Source: JBDIAR01 sp039812545 (GTDB taxonomy: Bacteria > Actinomycetota > Actinomycetes > Actinomycetales > Dermatophilaceae). Taken from it: DNA of 34,444 bases. The stretch is from assembly GCA_039812545.1 (NCBI GenBank), contig JBDIAR010000007.1, positions 1 through 34,444 on the forward strand, written 5' to 3'. Each line of letters opens with the position of its first letter. Positions within the stretch are counted from its first letter, which is position 1. Both the position numbers and the translations under genes were made by a program. The notes beneath the pieces are model-generated. The model worked only from the letters and a program-made list of their open reading frames with translations, had not been told where the DNA came from and did not search any database. Below, one piece after another: positions 30,717-34,444 of the stretch.

Positions 30717-31703
30717 TCAGGGGTGGTGACAGCGAATGCGCGGGGCCACCAGCTCGGCCGACGCCGGGCCGTATGCCTCGGCGAGCCGGCCGAGGAACTC
30801 GCCCTGCCGCAGGACGTACTCCTGCGTGCCGACGGTCTCGAAGACATAGGTGGCCAGCAGCGACCCCAACTGCCCGCATTGTTCGAGGGGCAGGTCGAGG
30901 GCCAGGCCGGTGAGGAACCCCGCCCGGAAGGCGTCGCCCACGCCGGTGGGTTCGGCCCGTTGCCGCTCCGGGGCGACGGGAACGACGACCGGTTCGCTGC
31001 CGCGGGCCACGATGCGCGCACCGTCCTTGCCCAAGGTCGTCACCTGGACGGCGACCCGCTCGCCGATCTCCTCTTCGGACCAACCGGTCTTCTGGACGGC
31101 CAAGTGCAGTTCGTATTCGTTGGTGAACAGATAGGCGGCCCCGTCGATCAGGGACCGGATCGAGGGTCCGTCCATCCAGGCCATCTGCTGGGAGGGGTCG
31201 GCCGCGAAGGGGATTCCCCGATCCCGGCATTCCTGGGTATGCCGGAGCATGGCATTGGGGTCGTTGGGGCTGATCACCACCAGGTCCAGGCCGCCGACCC
31301 GCTCGGCGATGGGGGCGAGTTCGATGAGCGCGGCCTCGGCCATGGCACCGGTGTAAAAGGTGGCGATCTGCGCCATCGTGTCGTCCGTGGTGCACATGAA
31401 CCGGGCGGTGTGCGCCGTGCGCGAGTAATGCACCGACCCGCAGTCGACGCCGTGGCGTTCCAGCCAGGACCGGTAGTCGGCGAAGTCGTCACCGACCGCG
31501 CCGACGAGCAGCGGTCGCTGGCCGAGGGCGGCCATCCCGAACGACACATTGCCGGCACATCCGCCGCGCCGGACCTCCAGGTGTTCGGAGAGGAAGCTCA
31601 GCGAGATCTTGTCGAGCTGATCGGGCACCAGCGAGTCGGCGAACCGACCGCGAAAGGTCATCAGATGGTCGGTCGCGATCGACCCGGTGATGGCGATGTT
31701 CAC
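30717..31703 (-). CDS. PfkB-family carbohydrate/adenosine kinase
   Basis: A ribokinase-fold sugar or nucleoside kinase of 328 residues. Landmarks: N-terminal ITGSIATDHLM, the substrate-binding GGCAGNVSFGMAALG, VGAVGDDFADYRSWL, FTNEYELHLA, and the C-terminal PfkB signature PTGVGDAFRAGFLTGL with the catalytic Asp. By position and sequence blocks it matches Rv2202c of M. tuberculosis, an adenosine kinase (AdoK); that substrate is likely but not certain. GTG 31703 has TAGGTT 6 nt upstream, indicating a leaderless mRNA. It lies 108 nt downstream of the iscA-like gene with a small hairpin between, and 17 nt upstream of aat on the same strand. Confidence 0.88.
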   Translation of the reverse strand: MNIAITGSIATDHLMTFRGRFADSLVPDQLDKISLSFLSEHLEVRRGGCAGNVSFGMAALGQRPLLVGAVGDDFADYRSWLERHGVDCGSVHYSRTAHTARFMCTTDDTMAQIATFYTGAMAEAALIELAPIAERVGGLDLVVISPNDPNAMLRHTQECRDRGIPFAADPSQQMAWMDGPSIRSLIDGAAYLFTNEYELHLAVQKTGWSEEEIGERVAVQVTTLGKDGARIVARGSEPVVVPVAPERQRAEPTGVGDAFRAGFLTGLALDLPLEQCGQLGSLLATYVFETVGTQEYVLRQGEFLGRLAEAYGPASAELVAPRIRCHHP

Positions 31704-31709
31704 CGGACG

Positions 31710-31715
31710 AACCTA
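31710..31715 (-). promoter_or_regulatory. -10 box (TAGGTT) for PfkB kinase gene, leaderless
   Basis: TAGGTT fits TANNNT and ends 6 nt before GTG 31703, so the mRNA would begin at the start codon. Confidence 0.45.
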
Positions 31716-31811
31716 TCGCGCGATCGGGGCCCTACCGACCCTACCGACGCGCCGACCGCCGCCACCGCGGGTCCCGCGGGTCGTGCCCGTCGCGCGCGCC
31801 GTGCGGGTCGC

Positions 31812-32168
31812 TCAGCTGAAGCTGTCCCCGCACGCGCAGGAGTGCGCGGCGTTGGGGTTGTCGATGGTGAAGCCCTGCTTCTCGATCGTGTCGGCGAAGT
31901 CGATCGAGGCACCCTCAAGATACGGGGCGCTCATCCGGTCGACGACGACCTCGACACCGTCGAAGTCCTTGACGAGGTCCCCGTCCAGGGTCCGCTCGTC
32001 GAAGTACAGCTGGTACACCAGGCCGGAGCACCCCCCGGGCTGGACCCCGATCCGCAGCCGGAGGTCGTCGCGGCCCTCCTGCTCCAGCAGGCTCTTCACC
32101 TTGCCGGCGGCGACGTCGGTAAGGGTGACGCCGTGGGTCTGGGTGGTCGGGTTGGTTTCGACGCTCAT
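31812..32168 (-). CDS. IscA/ErpA-type iron-sulfur insertion protein
   Basis: A-type carrier that delivers [4Fe-4S] clusters to apoproteins. It has 118 residues. The three cluster cysteines are complete: Cys47 in PGGCSGLVY, and Cys111 and Cys113 in HSCACGDSF. VTLTDVAAGKVKSLLEQEG and FADTIEKQGFTIDNPNA are further HesB-domain blocks. ATG 32168 follows AGGTGGAAA. The mycobacterial equivalent by position is Rv2204c. In a window with Rieske QcrA, a likely client class is respiratory Fe-S proteins, but that is inference. No SUF or ISC scaffold gene is present here. Confidence 0.92.
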   Translation of the reverse strand: MSVETNPTTQTHGVTLTDVAAGKVKSLLEQEGRDDLRLRIGVQPGGCSGLVYQLYFDERTLDGDLVKDFDGVEVVVDRMSAPYLEGASIDFADTIEKQGFTIDNPNAAHSCACGDSFS

Positions 32169-32312
32169 GGTTTCCACCTCGGATGGTCTCGGGTTGGGTG
32201 CCGGACTGGCAGCCGCCGGCGCGGCGAACACCTACTGTCGATGGCAAACCGCTCGCCGGCGTGGATTGTTCCCGTCAGGATAACCGGCCGCCGACAACTC
32301 CTGTGACGCCGC

Positions 32313-33524
32313 TCACAGCCGGCCCCAGGTGCGGGCGATCCGCGCCGTCCAGTCCTCGATCGCCCGCAGCCGCTCCGCCGGCGGGGACGGGGGTTCGGCG
32401 AAGCCCCGCGTCATGGCATACAGGCCGCTGATGCCCCCGCTCATCGCCTCGCGGCGACCCGCCGGAGCGCGCCCGGCCAGCGCGACCACGGGCACCGATA
32501 GCTCGCCGGCCAGTTCGCACAGCGTCGCGAGCGCGGTCCCGCGCAGGGCGAACGGATCGAGCTCGTCGACGCCCACGACGACGAGATCCGACTCGTCGAT
32601 CCGGCGCCGCACGTCGGGTCGGTCGAGCAGGAGGCGCCCGGCCGGCACGATCCGACCCCCGAGAACCGCCAACGCAAACCCCAGGCCACCGCCGGCTCCG
32701 GCGCCGGGGAGCCGATCGAGGCGGATCGGGGCTCCGCTCAGCAGATCCGCTCGGGCCGGCGCCCGTCGTTGCAGCACGTCCGCGAAGTGCCCGAGCGCGG
32801 CTTCGAGGGCCTGCGCCTGCTCCGGCGTTGCCCCCTTGGCCACCGCACCCGTCGCGCTCGCCCCGCCGAAGCCGAGCAGCGGAGCCGGGGACCCGGTCGC
32901 GACGACGATGTCGACCTCGCGCCAGTATTCGACCACCTCCGACAAGTGCCCCAGATCGGCCGGGCCGGCCGCGCCGAGCCCCGATCCGCCGCCGACGAGG
33001 AGTTCGCCACCGACGCCGAGGGCACCCAGCAGACCGGCCCCCGCGTCGTTGGTCGCGGTGTCGTCGACGCCGACGACGATTCGCCGGGCGCCGGCCTGCC
33101 GCGCCGCCGTCAGGGCCCGGCCGAGTCCGGCGGTGGTGCTCCGTCCGGGGTCGCGCCGGTCTGCCGGGACGAGCTGCGGGCCGCAGATCTGGGCCGCGTC
33201 CAGGTATGCCGTGGGCTGCTGTTCGTCGGCGAGCAGCAGGTATGCCGGGTGCTCAGCTCCCCGCGGACCGCTCACCGTGACCTCGACGGAGGTCCTGGCC
33301 ACCTCGGCCGGGAGCACGGCGTCGGCCGCCTCGAGGAAACCGAGCCCGCCGTCGCTGAGCGGCAGCCGGTCGCACGGGTCGTTCGGTGCGGTCCGCCGCC
33401 AGCCCGCCCGCATCGCCTCGACGACCGCGGCAGCGGTCAGTCCGTCGCGGGGATCCCCGGGCGAGCGACCGAGCGCGTCGGCGGCGGGGGCAGCCACGGC
33501 GGTGGCGGCGATGAGGAGGCGCAC
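32313..33524 (-). CDS. glycerate kinase family protein
   Basis: GarK/GlxK-type glycerate kinase of 403 residues, which would phosphorylate D-glycerate. Blocks include RLPLSDGGLGFLEA (usually DGGEGT), GRSTTAGLGRAL, VGVDDTATNDAGAGLLGALG, ATGAVAKGA, GAGAGGGLGFALAVLGG, and VPVVALAGRAP. The N-terminal motif of the family (PDSFKGT-like) is replaced by ATAVAAPAADALG, and DGGEGT by DGGLGF, so catalysis may differ; the mycobacterial equivalent (Rv2205c) is also little characterised. GTG 33524 has TAACCT 6 nt upstream (leaderless). It lies 144 nt downstream of its neighbour's start and reads in the same direction as the iscA-like gene. Confidence 0.82.
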   Translation of the reverse strand: MRLLIAATAVAAPAADALGRSPGDPRDGLTAAAVVEAMRAGWRRTAPNDPCDRLPLSDGGLGFLEAADAVLPAEVARTSVEVTVSGPRGAEHPAYLLLADEQQPTAYLDAAQICGPQLVPADRRDPGRSTTAGLGRALTAARQAGARRIVVGVDDTATNDAGAGLLGALGVGGELLVGGGSGLGAAGPADLGHLSEVVEYWREVDIVVATGSPAPLLGFGGASATGAVAKGATPEQAQALEAALGHFADVLQRRAPARADLLSGAPIRLDRLPGAGAGGGLGFALAVLGGRIVPAGRLLLDRPDVRRRIDESDLVVVGVDELDPFALRGTALATLCELAGELSVPVVALAGRAPAGRREAMSGGISGLYAMTRGFAEPPSPPAERLRAIEDWTARIARTWGRL

Positions 33525-33530
33525 CGTGCC

Positions 33531-33536
33531 AGGTTA
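33531..33536 (-). promoter_or_regulatory. -10 box (TAACCT) for glycerate kinase gene, leaderless
   Basis: TAACCT fits TANNNT and ends 6 nt before GTG 33524. It lies just before the esterase stop at 33547. Confidence 0.45.
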
Positions 33537-33546
33537 CGGCGCCTGT

Positions 33547-34444
33547 TCACGGTGCCGGGGCGAACCCGGGTGCGGTGGCTCCGAGCCAGGCCAGCGACTT
33601 CGGCAGGTAGGCGCTCCAGACGGAACCGCGATGTCCGGCCGTCGGGTCGACGATCTTGGTGACCGAGGTCGGCGCTCGCACCGCGTCGAAGAACTCCCGG
33701 CAGGTCGGCCACGACGGGGTGTCCATCGGGCCGGTCTGGACGTACATCGCGACGGCCGGTGGCTTGGTCTTGGCCAGGGCGATCAGGTCGTAGCGTCGGG
33801 CCAGCACGCCGTCGCGCGGGTACGGCAACGCCCCCGGGAAGGTCGGCCGGAAGTAGCCGCCGAGGATGATCGCGGACCCGAAGGACTTGGGGTGCAGCAT
33901 CGTGATGAGCGCGCTGCAGTACCCACCGAAGGAGTATCCGAGGGTGGCCCACGACGACCGGTCCGGGCGAACGCGGAAGTGGGCTCGCACGAACTCCGGG
34001 ACATCCACGGCCGCCCACGTCTCGACCTGCGCGATACCCGGCCCGCCGTTCGTGCATTCGGAGTCGTCGTGGCCGGGGAAGCCCAGCGTCGGTGCGACGA
34101 AGATCGGCGCGGCGATCTGACGCTTCTCCACGAGGGGGTCGGTGATCTGGTTCATCGGGTATGCCGTCTCGAACGTCAGAGGGCTGGACGGATAACCGGG
34201 GAGGGCCAGGATGACCGGGTAGCGTGTTTGGCGTTGGCGCGGTCCTCGTAGCCGGCCGGCAGGTGGACGCGGACCTCGCCGGTCAGCCCGGACTGACGTC
34301 CGGTGACCCGATACACCTGCACCCGGCCACCGGGAGCCGGCAAGGGCGGGGGGAGTACCGGCTTGGCCGATCCCGGACGGCCGGATGCGCCAGGGGCCGC
34401 AGGGGGCGCTGGCGCCGCCGGTGCGGCGATGGTGTCCTCGGGTC
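33547..34444 (-). pseudogene. secreted alpha/beta-hydrolase (esterase family), frameshifted and cut by window end
   Basis: The main frame (33547 to about 34231) codes an esterase of the antigen 85/EstD-like type: YPVILALPGYPSS, then MNQITDPLVEKRQIAAPI, the nucleophile elbow GYSFGGYCS, a later acidic residue in TGPMDTPSW, and His in TAGHRGSVW. Upstream of a TTT run (34227-34229) the code moves to another frame: an Ala/Pro-rich linker, then RVQVYRVTGRQSG and VRVHLPAGYEDRANAK, which leads into TRYPVILALPG if one base is added. The run of A on the coding strand suggests a missing base in the sequence rather than real decay. The N-terminus lies beyond 34444. The Pro/Ala-rich linker suggests an exported or anchored enzyme. 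Confidence 0.75.

Noticed and set aside
31743..31811. Small GC-rich hairpin (CCGCGG/CCGCGG) after the iscA-like gene as a terminator
   Set aside because: Short palindrome in an extremely GC-rich stretch; not distinguishable from background.

Overview
This window is chromosomal DNA from a high-GC actinobacterium. The gene order, codon use and an actinobacterial-type cytochrome bcc-aa3 branch (dihaem QcrC, three-helix Rieske QcrA, four-helix CtaF) point to the Micrococcales, probably near the Intrasporangiaceae/Dermatophilaceae; that family-level placement is inference. From about 3.6 kb onward the order (class II DAHP synthase, PlsC, SRPBCC protein, FadD15-like ligase, DnaQ-UvrC fusion, trpD, ctaE-qcrCAB, ctaF/ctaD/ctaC, PfkB kinase, IscA-like protein, glycerate kinase) follows the order I recall for M. 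tuberculosis Rv2178c-Rv2205c, so most of the window is a conserved backbone.

Layout. 1-264: tail of a DMT/EamA transporter. 265-3635: an accessory, AT-richer island holding a secreted Tyr-rich peptide (split by a G9 tract), an ABC ATPase and two membrane proteins. 3625-8938 (minus): plsC, a frameshifted sensor-kinase-like gene, a receiver protein, DAHP synthase and threonine aldolase. 9084-9683: a proline-rich two-helix membrane protein. 9730-11766 (minus): SRPBCC protein, zinc-knuckle protein, ROK glucokinase. 11959-13761: acyl-CoA ligase. 13829-15590 (minus): lipoprotein metallopeptidase and a small CxxC protein. 15766-18497: exonuclease/UvrC-like fusion, stand-alone Lrp ligand-binding domain, YdcF-like protein. 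18483-20095 (minus): trpD and a stand-alone receiver. 20255-24674: ctaE-qcrC-qcrA-qcrB. 24767-25117: small zincin. 25290-28369 (minus): ctaF, ctaD, ctaC. 28601-30060: NifS-like protein and TusA. 29965-33524 (minus): aat, PfkB kinase, IscA-like protein, glycerate kinase. 33547-34444 (minus): secreted esterase, frameshifted and cut by the window end.

Functionally the centre is the cytochrome bcc-aa3 supercomplex: menaquinol is oxidised by QcrABC and electrons pass through the dihaem QcrC to CtaC/CtaD. A candidate IdeR/DtxR box lies between ctaC and the NifS-like gene. Many backbone genes appear to be leaderless, with a TANNNT -10 box 6-8 nt before the start codon.

Most notable: (i) the secreted-peptide/ABC island, whose peptide gene has its ribosome-binding site and signal-peptide start separated from its body by a G9 tract (phase variation or sequence error); (ii) GGCATAC, present at least 40 times from 3.2 kb onward, on both strands, inside and outside genes and in all reading frames, yet absent from the island; (iii) a sensor/receiver pair in which both phosphoacceptor residues are missing; (iv) a NifS-like protein without its PLP lysine, paired with TusA.
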